Shown: positions 28,998-38,518, counted from the first letter of the stretch. The stretch is 64,000 nt of DNA from Catalinimonas alkaloidigena (GCF_029504655.1 NZ_JAQFIL010000001.1:5001-69000); one strand, 5' to 3'. Notes: generated from the sequence alone by a model not told the origin. Numbers and translations are program-made.

Positions 28998-31900
28998 AAA
29001 ACCAGCGATAATTACCTTCTAAGTCTACCTTAAGGGTAGCGCCATTTACCTGGATTACAGGTGTATCGGCAGTACAAATAAGCACTTCCACTTCCTCTGA
29101 GGTAGCCACGCAGCCCGTAGCATCAGTGACCTCAACGCTGTAGCTGCCACTTTCGGAAGCTTCAATACTTTGGGAAGTTTCGGAAAGTAACTCTCCATTT
29201 AGAAACCAGCGGTAGGTACCGGCCTCGCTCACTATAAGAGAAGTACCGTCTACCTGTACGTTTGGCACTTCAGCCGTACAAACGATCACTTCTACTTCCT
29301 CGGATCGGGCTATACAACCCGATGCATTGCTTATCTCCACCTGGTAGCTACCGCTTTCCTGTACAGTGATGGAACGAGTGGTGTCAGACAGAAGAATGCC
29401 CTCGTAGAACCACCGGTAGAAGCTACCTTCGGAGGCTGTCAGAGCGTTCCCTGACACTGTGATTTTGGGGGATAGGGTGGAGAAATCAATGGCAAAGGGT
29501 TCGGAAAGTACACTATCATTGAGTGCCCAGATATCTTTACCAGCCTTCACCAGCACTTTTACCTTATCGCCATCGCTAAAACCATTAGTCTTGAAAGTCT
29601 GGCTGTTTTGATCTGCTACAGCTTGGTCATTTACATACCACTGATAGGTCAGATTTGCACTCACATTGGTAGTAGAAACGGTAAAGGTGATGCTGTCTTC
29701 TGCCGAACAGACAGTACTGCTACTGGCGCTTACCTGAGTCTGCAAACGGAAAGGAGACAAGGCCCAGAGCTCACGTCCGTTGCTTTCATCAAGAGCGGTG
29801 AAAAAGAGCGTTTCATTGATAAAGCCTAATAAGCTGGGAGAACTATCATTTGGGCCGGTAAAAATATCCTGTACCAGTTGTGTGCCTTCAGGAGTACCAT
29901 CGGTACGCCAAAGCTCTAATCCATGCTCTTCATCAGAGGCGGTAAAAAATAAAGTGCCATTCGCATTGATAAATCCACTATTGGCCTCAATATCTATGAG
30001 CAGTTGTGTTCCAGCTTCGGTGCCATCGCTGCGCCAGATTTTCCGGCCGGTACTATCGGTAGCGATAAACAGTAAAAGGTCGTTGTACACCGTTAAGCCT
30101 CTCGGGTTGCTGCTGCGAACGAAATTGTTGTTAGCCGGGTAGATATCCTTAACCATCACAGTTCCCTGCTCAGTGCCATCACTTTTCCAGAGCTCCGTGC
30201 CAAACTCACCGGTACTAGCACCGAAAAATAGCGTGCCCTGATAATTGACGAATTCAACGTTGGAAGGTATACCATCGTCATCCTCGTCTCCCGGAAAGAT
30301 GTCTTTTACCAGTACCGTGCCATCGGTAGTACCGTTGGTCTTCCACAACTCCCGGCCCGAAGTGCCATCGTCAGCCGAGAAAAAGACCGTCCCGTCTATT
30401 TCCAGAAAGTGGCGGGGAATAGAGTTGCCAAGCGGGTTGATATCAGTTACCGGGACGGTACCCGTCTCGGTGCCATCGGTTTTCCACAGCTCGCTTCCTT
30501 GTAAGGAAGTACCAGCCCGGAAGTAAAGCGTATTGTTCAAGATAAAATAGTCATCCTCCTCGAGAATGTAGGCTCCATCTGCGTTGCCAGGGTTAATATC
30601 TTTGATCAATACCGTACTTTCGGCCGTACCGTCCGTTTTATACAGCTCCCAACCTAGTTCACTGGTTCGTCCGGCAAAAAACAGGCTGCCGTTTATCTGT
30701 GGTTGCTTTCGCTGAAATAGGATTGTCAGCCCGGCTGCTTCGGCGGAATCAAGTAATGGTTGGCTACCCTCATCGGTACCATCACTGGTCCAGATTGTCC
30801 GACTCGTGCCCGGTGCCGGGGCGGTGTAGAGGAGCTGATCATTAAATACTTGCAGACCAAAAGTAGCCTCACTTTCTTGCAGAAGGCTGGTATTTTCACT
30901 TGTTCCGTCGGTTTGCCAGACCCCTTCGTCGGTAACAAAGAAGGTCTGATTCTGAAAGCTGATCGGATTACTGTACAAACGGATATCTTCGGATTGTGAA
31001 TTAATATCCTTCACCAAGGCCGTGCCTTCCGTAGTACCATCACTTTTCCATAGTTCGCGGCCATTTACCTCGTCAAAACCGGCAAACATCAGTCGTCCTC
31101 CCACAGCATGAAAATTCACATCTTCGTACGTACGAAAGCCGTCTTCCTCCCCGGGTTTAGAATCTACCAGCATGAAGGTGCCCTCCTCGGTACCGTCGCT
31201 GGTCCAGAGCTCCCGCCCGAACTCGTGGGTGCTAGCAATAAAGAACAGCCTATTAAGAGATGCTGCATTAACGGCAGTGAGATATTCTATATTCCTATTA
31301 CTGGCGGTAGTGACTTTTTTCACCAGGGAAGTGCCCTCGGTAGTGCCGTCGGTTTTCCATAATTCCCTACCCCCTACTGTTTCCGCCCCTTCGAAGTACA
31401 GTGTATCGTTCATAATGGCAAACTCTCCTGCAATGGGTACATCGGATATTTGTTCAGTTCCCTCATCGGTGCCATCAACTTTCCACAGCCTGAAATTTCC
31501 CTGTAAAAACAGTTGATTTTGGTAAGGAATGAATGCCCGAGTATTGATATCGTTTCCGTTTTCATCCAGTACTATCTCAGCATTACCTTGCAGGCCATTA
31601 GTCTTCCAAAGTCTTCTAAACACTGATTCTCTTACTGTAAAGTACATAAAGTTACCTACTACCTCTAGCAAATTAATATCGCTTCCTGCTTCGCCCCCGG
31701 TGATGTCTGCAATCATGTAGGTGCTTTCAGCCGTGCCTAAGCTAATCCATAGCTCCCGGCCGTTTACCCCATCATCGGCGGTAAAAATGAGAGTGTTTTC
31801 AAAAGCTTTCATCTGATAGAAATTTGTGGAGCTGATCCCTTCACTAATGTCTTTTACCAATACCGTTCCCGCGGCGGTGCCGTCGGTTCTCCACAGTTCA

Positions 31901-32562
31901 TTCCCATGTTCCCCATCATTGGCTACGAAGTAGATAAAATCCTGTGCGGCTGTCATATGGGAAGGCAAACTGCTGAACGGAAGACCGCTGCCGGTTACAT
32001 TGGGGTTAATATCCTTGACCAGGGAGGTGCCCTGGGCGGTGCCATCGGTACGATAAAGCTCGGTGCCTTTATCCTTTGATCCGCTGAAGTACAATATGTC
32101 GTTAAAGTACACGTGCCGCCCGTTGCCAGTACTGATCCCGCTACCGCTTCCTTCGTTCAGGTCTACCACCATCTGGGTACTGGCGGCGGTTCCCTGGCTT
32201 TTCCATAGCTCATAGCCGTGCTCCCCGTCCGTGGCAGCAAAGTACACTGTGTTCCCTATTGCTTCCAGGAAGTTGATACTCGAGTCATCTTCTCCGGGCC
32301 GGATGTCTTTTACGAGCTGGGTCCCTACCTCAGTGCCGTCGCTGCGCCAAAGCTCCTCGCCATTTGTTCCGTCGTTGGCTACGAAGAACAGCCGGTCGGC
32401 ACCATCAACGCCGGGGGATGGTTTCATCACGATCCCCTCAATTTCAGGGTCAAAATCGAAAGTGCTGGCGCCGCTGGTGGTGAAGTCGTTGAGCAGTACA
32501 GGTTCCTGGGCAAAAGAAGCAAAAGCGAATAGGGTCAGGGGGATGAGTGCCGCCAGTTTCAT
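28987..32562 (-). CDS. Giant ELWxxDGT-repeat surface protein (frame lost before its sorting domain)
   Basis: The 1191-residue protein has a signal peptide (MKLAALIPLTLFAFASFAQ) and about 18 ELWxxDGT units spaced near 50 residues (ELWRSDGTEVGT, ELWKSDGTTEGT, ELYKTDGTAEST and similar), probably folding as beta-propeller blades. After residue about 960 come Ig-like units; two are nearly identical (YRWFLNGELLSETSQSIE). The protein ends abruptly at WFFER, in the middle of the last Ig-like unit, because of a +1 base in a T run; the missing part is the T9SS domain at 28608-28997. Unless corrected, it would stay in the periplasm instead of reaching the cell surface. Two terminators separate it from the upstream regulator. 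Confidence 0.9.
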   Translation of the reverse strand: MKLAALIPLTLFAFASFAQEPVLLNDFTTSGASTFDFDPEIEGIVMKPSPGVDGADRLFFVANDGTNGEELWRSDGTEVGTQLVKDIRPGEDDSSINFLEAIGNTVYFAATDGEHGYELWKSQGTAASTQMVVDLNEGSGSGISTGNGRHVYFNDILYFSGSKDKGTELYRTDGTAQGTSLVKDINPNVTGSGLPFSSLPSHMTAAQDFIYFVANDGEHGNELWRTDGTAAGTVLVKDISEGISSTNFYQMKAFENTLIFTADDGVNGRELWISLGTAESTYMIADITGGEAGSDINLLEVVGNFMYFTVRESVFRRLWKTNGLQGNAEIVLDENGNDINTRAFIPYQNQLFLQGNFRLWKVDGTDEGTEQISDVPIAGEFAIMNDTLYFEGAETVGGRELWKTDGTTEGTSLVKKVTTASNRNIEYLTAVNAASLNRLFFIASTHEFGRELWTSDGTEEGTFMLVDSKPGEEDGFRTYEDVNFHAVGGRLMFAGFDEVNGRELWKSDGTTEGTALVKDINSQSEDIRLYSNPISFQNQTFFVTDEGVWQTDGTSENTSLLQESEATFGLQVFNDQLLYTAPAPGTSRTIWTSDGTDEGSQPLLDSAEAAGLTILFQRKQPQINGSLFFAGRTSELGWELYKTDGTAESTVLIKDINPGNADGAYILEEDDYFILNNTLYFRAGTSLQGSELWKTDGTETGTVPVTDINPLGNSIPRHFLEIDGTVFFSADDGTSGRELWKTNGTTDGTVLVKDIFPGDEDDDGIPSNVEFVNYQGTLFFGASTGEFGTELWKSDGTEQGTVMVKDIYPANNNFVRSSNPRGLTVYNDLLLFIATDSTGRKIWRSDGTEAGTQLLIDIEANSGFINANGTLFFTASDEEHGLELWRTDGTPEGTQLVQDIFTGPNDSSPSLLGFINETLFFTALDESNGRELWALSPFRLQTQVSASSSTVCSAEDSITFTVSTTNVSANLTYQWYVNDQAVADQNSQTFKTNGFSDGDKVKVLVKAGKDIWALNDSVLSEPFAIDFSTLSPKITVSGNALTASEGSFYRWFYEGILLSDTTRSITVQESGSYQVEISNASGCIARSEEVEVIVCTAEVPNVQVDGTSLIVSEAGTYRWFLNGELLSETSQSIEASESGSYSVEVTDATGCVATSEEVEVLICTADTPVIQVNGATLKVDLEGNYRWFFER

Positions 32563-32616
32563 AGACAGTGGGTTTTAAGAATATGAGTGTAGTCCTAAAA
32601 TTCACTGAATTATCAA

Positions 32617-32668
32617 TAAAAAAACTCATGGTTTTCAGTGAGTTTTAAAAATCACGGTTTTCCGTGAT
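32617..32668 (-). terminator. Tandem terminators after the response-regulator gene
   Basis: On the minus strand a 7-8-bp stem (32651-32668) followed by T5, and then an 8-bp stem (32621-32628 with 32639-32646) followed by T7, lie one after the other. They shield the ELW repeat gene from read-through of the two-component genes. Confidence 0.8.
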
Positions 32669-32694
32669 GAAGGAAGGGCTATAATTATGGCAGC

Positions 32695-33354
32695 TTAGTC
32701 TACCAGCCCTTTCTCAATGGCAAAGCGAACTAGGCCGGCAGTGTTACGTACGTTGAGTTTTTGCAGCAGATTCTTTCGGTGAGTCTCTACCGTGTTTTGG
32801 CTAATGAACAGTTTGTCGGCGATCTCCTGGGTGGTGAATTCCTGTATGATGAGCTCCAGTACTTCTCTTTCACGCCGGGAGAGTCTGGGAATCATAGTGT
32901 GGCTCGTTTTACTTTCGGGTAATATGCCTTGCATAAGGGCTTCCTTTACCTCTTCTCCGAAATAGGTATCACCGGCTGCTACAGTGATAATGGCCTGCTG
33001 GAGCTGTTCCTGTCCGCTATTTTTCAGCACATAGGCCCGGGCTCCGTGTCTGATCATGGTCTGTATGAAGCTGGCCTCATGGTGCATGGTAAGCGCTATC
33101 ACTTTGATTTGAGGAAATTTCTGATGCAGCAATTTATTGAGCTCTATACCGTCCATATCCGGTAGGTTGATGTCCAGTAACACCACATCAGGTACTGATT
33201 TTTTGAGCTGACGGAGCGCTTCATTGCCACTTGTACTTGCTCCTATTATTCTGATGCGTGCATGATTGACAAACATAGACTGAATGCCATTGATAAACAT
33301 CTGATGGTCATCAATAATAAATACGCTGATTTTTGATGTGTCTTTAGAACCCAT
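32695..33354 (-). CDS. NarL/LuxR-type response regulator
   Basis: The 219-residue protein has a receiver domain (about 9-128) with acidic pocket D15-D16, phosphorylation site D61 (LLDINLPDMDG) and conserved K in YVLKNSG, then a LuxR helix-turn-helix (about 150-215; LSRREREVLELI, TQEIADKLFISQNTVETHRKNLLQKL). It is a transcription factor activated by the adjacent histidine kinase, whose gene ends 6 nt upstream in the same operon. Which genes it controls is unknown; the neighbouring ELW surface protein is a natural candidate, though terminators show it is transcribed separately. Confidence 0.94.
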   Translation of the reverse strand: MGSKDTSKISVFIIDDHQMFINGIQSMFVNHARIRIIGASTSGNEALRQLKKSVPDVVLLDINLPDMDGIELNKLLHQKFPQIKVIALTMHHEASFIQTMIRHGARAYVLKNSGQEQLQQAIITVAAGDTYFGEEVKEALMQGILPESKTSHTMIPRLSRREREVLELIIQEFTTQEIADKLFISQNTVETHRKNLLQKLNVRNTAGLVRFAIEKGLVD

Positions 33355-33360
33355 GCTGGC

Positions 33361-35388
33361 TTAAGTATGTAATAGGACTTCCTTTTCTTTTTGAACTATA
33401 GGTACATAAATAAGAACGCTGGTTCCTCTTCCCGGAACGGTGTCTATTTCTAAAGTTCCGTCTACGTAGCTGACACGTGATTGCAGGCTTTTCATACCCA
33501 AGCCTCCTTTTTTCTGAGCTTGTTGCAGGTCAAAACCTATACCATTATCTTCTACCAGCAGATTGAGATCTTCTCCCTGTTGTGTCAGTTGTATCATCAC
33601 TTCGGTAGCCTGTGCATGTTTGATAATATTGTTCATCAACTCCTGAATAATACGGTAAAGGTTTATTTCTACTTTCTCTTCCAGCCTTTTTTTGATTCCG
33701 TATACCTGCACATCTACTGATATTTTTTTTGTTTTTTCTATGGTATTCTTCATGTCCAGAATAGCCGATACCAGTCCAAATTTGGTAAGGGTGCCGGGCA
33801 TCATGTTATGGGCAATTTTTCTCACTTCACCACAGGCCTCTCCCAGCAGTTGGTTAGCTTCCTGGTAAGAGCCAAGCCTTTCCTGTCTGATATGATCCTG
33901 TACAGTGCTAAACTGCATTTGTACATTGGCCAGTAGATTACCGAGGCCATCATGCAGGTCTTTGGCGATACGTTTTCGCTCCTCTTCCTGTCCGGCTACC
34001 ATAGCTTCCATAGAGATGATTTTCTGCTGTTTTTCCAGCTGGTCTACTCTCCGCTGGTGTAGTTCCTCATTTTTAAGGGTGATTAGCTTCTGGTTTTTGA
34101 TTTTGGCTCTGAAAAAGAAAATCAAAGTGAGGATAAACAGAAAGGCAAGTACAAAAACAACCGTAAGCGCCTTAATTTCAGTGTCTTTCTGTACAATAGT
34201 AGCTTGTTGTATTTCCTTATCCCGGGAGAGTAGCACGATCTCTTTTTCTTTCTTTTCTGTTTCGTATTGCGCCTGTAAAGTGTTGATCTGCCTGGTATTA
34301 GATTCATTTAGCATACTATCGTGCAGTACGGTATATGACAGGTGATGCTGATAGGCCAGGCGATAGTTGCCCATATGCTCATAAGCCAGGGCCAGCATTT
34401 TGTAAGCATCTCTCAAAGTAGGGCGGTCACCTATTTCGGCAGATAGCGCTATAGCCTGCTGAGCGTATTGTTGGGCTTCTAAAGCTTTATTTTGGAGGTT
34501 ATTCAAAAAAGCCAGTTTCAGGTAGCTTTCGGCGATTTCTTTTCTCTGCCCCAGTTCCTTTCTGATGGTTAAACCTTCCAGCAGAAAATCAGAAGCCAGT
34601 GCATAATCCCCTTTTTCTGTGTATACCTCTCCAATATTGGTCAGTTGATGAGCAATACCCCAGGCTACATTTTGAATTTTATCTATTTCATACGCTTTTT
34701 GAAAATACATAAGCGCACTGTCAAATTCCAGGGTTTCGGCATAGAGGCTCCCAATATTACTCAGGCAGTTGGCCTGTTGGTTTAAATTCTCCTGTTCTTC
34801 AGCTATTTGTAGCGCAGTGTGGGTCATTTCCAGTGATTGCCCGTAGTTTTTAAGTTTCTTGTGAATAATGCCCATGCTGTTGAGAACATCAGCCACCATG
34901 TACTGGTCATCTACGTCCTCAGCTATTTTTAGTGCTTTAAGGTAATGCTCCAGACTTTTTTCGTACAAACCCTGAAAGCTCGTAACTACGCCCATGTTAA
35001 AGCGAGCCTGCAGGGTATTAGATTCACGTCCGTTTCGCAGGTGAAAATCTATTACTTTTTGAAAATAATACAGGGATGAATCATAATTGCTCTCTAGACG
35101 ATGGATCAAGCCCCAGTAATGATACACTCTGTGTATACCCAGGCTATCGCCCATTTTTTTGCTTAGGTTTAGGCCCTGCGTAGCGTAATGTTTGCTTTTT
35201 TGCAAGTCGTAAAGTAAATGTTGCCAGGTAAGGCCAAAGTAAGCCTTAGCTTTAAGAGAGTCGGGATTAGGAGTCCGAACCACTTTTTCCAGGCTATCAA
35301 TCAATTCCAGGTTTTGGGAGATGCTTTGATTAATAATTATAAACGAAAGCAGTAAGCTAAGAAAGACAGGAGATTTCATGACAGGCAA
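33361..35388 (-). CDS. TPR-containing sensor histidine kinase (HisKA_3 type)
   Basis: The 675-residue protein has a signal peptide, about seven periplasmic TPR repeats (residues 70-350; YYFQKVIDFHLRNGRES, ALKIAEDVDDQYMVADV and others), one transmembrane helix (LTVVFVLAFLFILTLIFFF), a coiled-coil, a HisKA_3 dimerisation domain with phospho-accepting H479 (KDLHDGLGN) and a HATPase domain (ELMNNIIKHAQ, VEDNGIGFD, GRGTSVLIYVP). The sensing part is thus extracytoplasmic TPR. It forms an operon with the response regulator. The signal is unknown. It diverges from the NadR-like kinase gene over 71 nt that must hold both promoters. Confidence 0.93.
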   Translation of the reverse strand: MPVMKSPVFLSLLLSFIIINQSISQNLELIDSLEKVVRTPNPDSLKAKAYFGLTWQHLLYDLQKSKHYATQGLNLSKKMGDSLGIHRVYHYWGLIHRLESNYDSSLYYFQKVIDFHLRNGRESNTLQARFNMGVVTSFQGLYEKSLEHYLKALKIAEDVDDQYMVADVLNSMGIIHKKLKNYGQSLEMTHTALQIAEEQENLNQQANCLSNIGSLYAETLEFDSALMYFQKAYEIDKIQNVAWGIAHQLTNIGEVYTEKGDYALASDFLLEGLTIRKELGQRKEIAESYLKLAFLNNLQNKALEAQQYAQQAIALSAEIGDRPTLRDAYKMLALAYEHMGNYRLAYQHHLSYTVLHDSMLNESNTRQINTLQAQYETEKKEKEIVLLSRDKEIQQATIVQKDTEIKALTVVFVLAFLFILTLIFFFRAKIKNQKLITLKNEELHQRRVDQLEKQQKIISMEAMVAGQEEERKRIAKDLHDGLGNLLANVQMQFSTVQDHIRQERLGSYQEANQLLGEACGEVRKIAHNMMPGTLTKFGLVSAILDMKNTIEKTKKISVDVQVYGIKKRLEEKVEINLYRIIQELMNNIIKHAQATEVMIQLTQQGEDLNLLVEDNGIGFDLQQAQKKGGLGMKSLQSRVSYVDGTLEIDTVPGRGTSVLIYVPIVQKEKEVLLHT

Positions 35389-35459
35389 GTTTTGACTTTA
35401 TACAAAATAAAGATTCCTTAGTAGAATTGCTAAACACAGTATTAGAAACGTACCTTAGC

Positions 35460-35969
35460 ATGCAGATAAAAATCACCATCACGGGACCTGAGTCCAGCGG
35501 AAAGACAACTTTATCCAGAACATTGGCAGAGAAGTTTAATACGCTCTGGGTACCTGAGTATGCCCGTGATTACATCAATCAGCTCCATCGTCCTTATGAG
35601 GAAAGTGACCTGCTGGAAATTGCCCGCGGTCAGTTAGCCAGAGAAGATGAGTATGCCCAACAAACCCGTCAGATATATTTTTGTGATACCAGTTTGGAGG
35701 TGATCAAGATCTGGAGCGAGTTCAAATTCAAAAGGTGTCATCCCTGGATACTGGAACAGCATCAAAAACGGAAAGCCGACTTCTATTTACTCTGTGCACC
35801 TGATCTCCCCTGGGAGGATGATCCTCAGCGTGAAAACCCTGATGATCGGGAAGAACTTTTTGAAATCTATCAGCAGGAATTATCCGGTGAGCCTGTGCAG
35901 GAGGTTTGGGGTGGAGAAGGAAAAAGACTTCAAGCAGCAGAGGAAGCGATTCGTGTTTTGCTTCCTTAA
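35460..35969 (+). CDS. NadR-like P-loop kinase (AAA ATPase)
   Basis: The protein is 169 residues if it starts at the ATG at 35460, chosen because the P-loop domain begins there; an upstream in-frame start at 35427 would add 11 residues without family match. Motifs: Walker A TGPESSGKTTL (7-17), EYARDYINQ, DTSLEVIKIW and DPQRENPDDRE, all as in the ribosylnicotinamide kinase domain of NadR. The expected reaction is phosphorylation of nicotinamide riboside to NMN. However, the gene lies directly before a TPP riboswitch and TonB receptor, so a thiamine-type substrate is an alternative. It ends 12 nt before the riboswitch promoter's -7 element. Confidence 0.85.
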   Translation: MQIKITITGPESSGKTTLSRTLAEKFNTLWVPEYARDYINQLHRPYEESDLLEIARGQLAREDEYAQQTRQIYFCDTSLEVIKIWSEFKFKRCHPWILEQHQKRKADFYLLCAPDLPWEDDPQRENPDDREELFEIYQQELSGEPVQEVWGGEGKRLQAAEEAIRVLLP

Positions 35970-35988
35970 CATTTACTTCATAGCTTTG
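35957..35988 (+). promoter_or_regulatory. Bacteroidota-type promoter of the thiamine block
   Basis: A TTTG at 35957-35960 (-33 element) and TAGCTTTG at 35981-35988 (-7 element, consensus TAnnTTTG) are spaced by 20 nt, as is usual for the primary sigma factor of Bacteroidota. The predicted start lies just before the TPP riboswitch, which supports the call. Confidence 0.72.
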
Positions 35989-36002
35989 TTACTTTACTAA
36001 GT

Positions 36003-36080
36003 AAAAGGGGTGCCCTATGGTACGGGCTGAGATTATACCCATTGAACCTGATTCCGGTAATGCGGGCGAAGGGAAGGTAT
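36003..36080 (+). promoter_or_regulatory. TPP riboswitch (THI element)
   Basis: The conserved core of the thiamine pyrophosphate aptamer is present in order: GGGGTGCC, GGCTGAGA, ACCC, TTGAACCTGAT, CCGGTAATGCGGGCG and AAGGGAAGG. It lies in the leader of the TonB receptor gene, about 65 nt before its start codon. When TPP is bound, such elements stop transcription or hide the translation start. No separate terminator hairpin is obvious between the aptamer and the ATG, so control of translation start is a reasonable guess. Confidence 0.95.
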
Positions 36081-36145
36081 AGTAAATAAAGATTTGGGAG
36101 CTATCCCCTGGCTTCCTGTTTACTAACCATTTTAAGTTTTTTAAC

Positions 36146-38440
36146 ATGCGAGTTTTTTTGTTGCAGATACTGGCTGCATTGATATTGCCAGTAGGTGCAT
36201 GGGCGCAGGTGACCGTTAGCGGAAAGGTAACGGATGCGCAGACCAACGAAGCATTAGCAGGTGCTAATGTGACAATTGCAGGTACCACCCAGGGTACAGT
36301 GACTAATTCTGAAGGTAAATACAGCCTTCAGGTGAATCAAACACCGGCCACGCTCAAAGTAAGTTTTGTGGGCTTTGACAGTAAGGCAGTTAGGATTAGT
36401 GCGGAAACAGGAAGTGTAACGAAGAATTTCAGCCTTCCTGCTGCCCGTTCTCTGGAAGAAGTGATGATCAAAGCCATTCGTGCTGACCAAAAAATTCCTG
36501 TTACGCAGAAGACCATCACCCGGCAGGAGATTGAGGAAGTTTATGTAGGTCAGGACGCCCTCTTTGTATTGGAAAGAAAGACCCCTTCCATTCTGGCCTA
36601 TTCTGAGTCAGGGACTAACCTGAGCAACTACGGGCAAATGCGTTTGAGAGGCATTGACCAGACGCGCATCAATATCACACTGAATGGTGTACCCCTCAAT
36701 GACATGATTGATCAGGGCGTGTTCTTCTCAAATTTCACGGACTTTGGCAATAGTATAGAGTCGGTGCAGGTGCAGCGTGGTGTAGGGACCAGCACCAATG
36801 GAACTGCCTCTTACGCTGGCTCCATCAACTTTGAGTCAGTCAACCTGAGAGATAGCGTTGCCAGTGCGGAGGTACAGCTTCTGGGAGGCTCTTTTGATAC
36901 CTACCGTGCCAGTGGTGAGGTGAAAACAGGCTTGCTCAACGATAAATTTGCCTTCTACACCCGCTTTACCCGCACTACTTCAGAAGGCTATCGCTATCAT
37001 AGCGGTACGGACTCTTACTCTTTCTTCTTCTCAGGAGGTTATTTCGGAGAGAAAGATATGGTGAAGATTACCGGCTTTACCGGTCGTACCAAAAATGACC
37101 TGGCTTACCTTCCCGTGGCTTTGCCCGATATTGAAGCTGATCCCCGCACCAATTATGTCTCAGAAAATGATACGGATGATTTCGGGCAGCATTTGGTGCA
37201 GTTAGAGTACACACGCTTTCTAGGTCAGAATACTTCATTAGTATCCTCTGTTTACTATGGAGGAGCAGGGGGAGACTTTCCGGCAGGTTTTCCGGACGAA
37301 GAGGGTAATTTCATGCAGATCAATTACCCACTCTTCAATGACCACTATGGCTTTATGTCATATCTGAACCATACTTCTGATAATGGACAATGGGAGATAA
37401 ACGGAGGCCTCCACGCTTACACTTTTCAGCGGGAAAATATAGAAGCTATTATTCCCAACTATGCAGAGCCGTATTACCAGGATGAGTCACGAAAAGATGA
37501 GTTGAGCTTATTTGCCAAAGCCAGCTACGAATTGGGTAATCTGATTCTTTTTGGTGACTTGCAATTCCGCACTGTCCAACTGGACATGACGGCAGACGAA
37601 ACTTTCCTTGGTCAGGAAGCCGCTATCCCTACCCGTAGCTGGACATTTTTTAACCCCAAGGTTGGGCTAACGTATGAATTGAACAGCTATATGAATTTGT
37701 ATGCTTCTTATGGCAGAAGTGGTCGGGAGCCTACACGTACGGATATTTTGGGCTCTACCCAGATCAATACTTTTAACCTGGAGGATGCTCAGAACCCGGA
37801 TGCCGTGCAGGCTGAGTATGTCAATGATTTTGAAGGCGGCGTGCGCATGAGCAACAGCCAGCTTTCTGGTCAGGCCAATGTTTTCTACATGCAGTTTGAA
37901 AATGAAATTGCACCCATTGGAGAAGCTATTCCCGAAGGCTTTATCCAACTACGGAAAAACATGCCCAGCAGCTATCGCCGTGGTGTAGAGGTAGACTGGG
38001 AGTATCGCCCGGTTACACAGTTTACCTTCAGTGGAGATGTAACCTATATGCAGAGCCAGATTGATGAGTACGCCCCGGAAGGTGCCGATCAGGTGTATAC
38101 GAATGTAGCGCCGATCATCAGCCCGGAGTGGATTGTTAATGCAAGCTTGGAGTATAGACCAATCAATTGGCTTACTGTAGCCGTGAGTCCACGCTATGTG
38201 AGTGAGTCGTATCTGGAGCCTACCAATCAGGAAGATTTGGTGTTGCCGGAATTTTTTCTGCTGGATACGCGAGCTACACTTTCTTTCGGGAAACATACTC
38301 TAAGCCTGCAACTCAATAATTTACTGGACAAAGAATACTACAGTTATGGGCAGCCGGTAAGTTATAATGGTCAATTGGTCCCCGGCTATTTTGTGCAGCC
38401 TCCCCGTAATTTTTATGCTATCCTAAGGCTAAGGTTTTAG
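36146..38440 (+). CDS. TPP-riboswitch-controlled TonB-dependent receptor
   Basis: The 764-residue protein has a signal peptide (cleaved near WAQV, residue 21), a carboxypeptidase-regulatory-like domain (about 22-105; VTVSGKVTDAQTNEALAGANV), a plug (about 120-230; LRGIDQTRINITLNGVPLNDM) and a barrel ending NFYAILRLRF. Its position right after a TPP riboswitch shows that it imports thiamine or one of its precursors over the outer membrane. It is followed by a hairpin and then two THI5-like genes. The inner-membrane transporter is not encoded here; a PnuC-type gene lies about 9 kb upstream and might serve. Confidence 0.92.
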   Translation: MRVFLLQILAALILPVGAWAQVTVSGKVTDAQTNEALAGANVTIAGTTQGTVTNSEGKYSLQVNQTPATLKVSFVGFDSKAVRISAETGSVTKNFSLPAARSLEEVMIKAIRADQKIPVTQKTITRQEIEEVYVGQDALFVLERKTPSILAYSESGTNLSNYGQMRLRGIDQTRINITLNGVPLNDMIDQGVFFSNFTDFGNSIESVQVQRGVGTSTNGTASYAGSINFESVNLRDSVASAEVQLLGGSFDTYRASGEVKTGLLNDKFAFYTRFTRTTSEGYRYHSGTDSYSFFFSGGYFGEKDMVKITGFTGRTKNDLAYLPVALPDIEADPRTNYVSENDTDDFGQHLVQLEYTRFLGQNTSLVSSVYYGGAGGDFPAGFPDEEGNFMQINYPLFNDHYGFMSYLNHTSDNGQWEINGGLHAYTFQRENIEAIIPNYAEPYYQDESRKDELSLFAKASYELGNLILFGDLQFRTVQLDMTADETFLGQEAAIPTRSWTFFNPKVGLTYELNSYMNLYASYGRSGREPTRTDILGSTQINTFNLEDAQNPDAVQAEYVNDFEGGVRMSNSQLSGQANVFYMQFENEIAPIGEAIPEGFIQLRKNMPSSYRRGVEVDWEYRPVTQFTFSGDVTYMQSQIDEYAPEGADQVYTNVAPIISPEWIVNASLEYRPINWLTVAVSPRYVSESYLEPTNQEDLVLPEFFLLDTRATLSFGKHTLSLQLNNLLDKEYYSYGQPVSYNGQLVPGYFVQPPRNFYAILRLRF

Positions 38441-38456
38441 CCGATCACACTTTTAC

Positions 38457-38500
38457 AGTTCAGCGTTCACGGTTTTTCAGACTGGGGGCGCTGAACTTTA
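38457..38500 (+). terminator. Hairpin between the TonB receptor and the THI5-like gene
   Basis: A perfect 9-bp stem (38457-38465 with 38489-38497) encloses a 23-nt loop and is followed by only TTTAAA, so it is a weak terminator or an mRNA-stabilising hairpin that could lower expression of the downstream genes. Confidence 0.5.
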
Positions 38501-38518
38501 AACACAAATACTATTCAT

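Noticed and set aside
30245..32578. Plus-strand frames of 60-120 codons opposite the ELW gene
   Set aside because: Their repeated VPSVVPS-type sequence is the reverse reading of the repeated DGTxxGT units.
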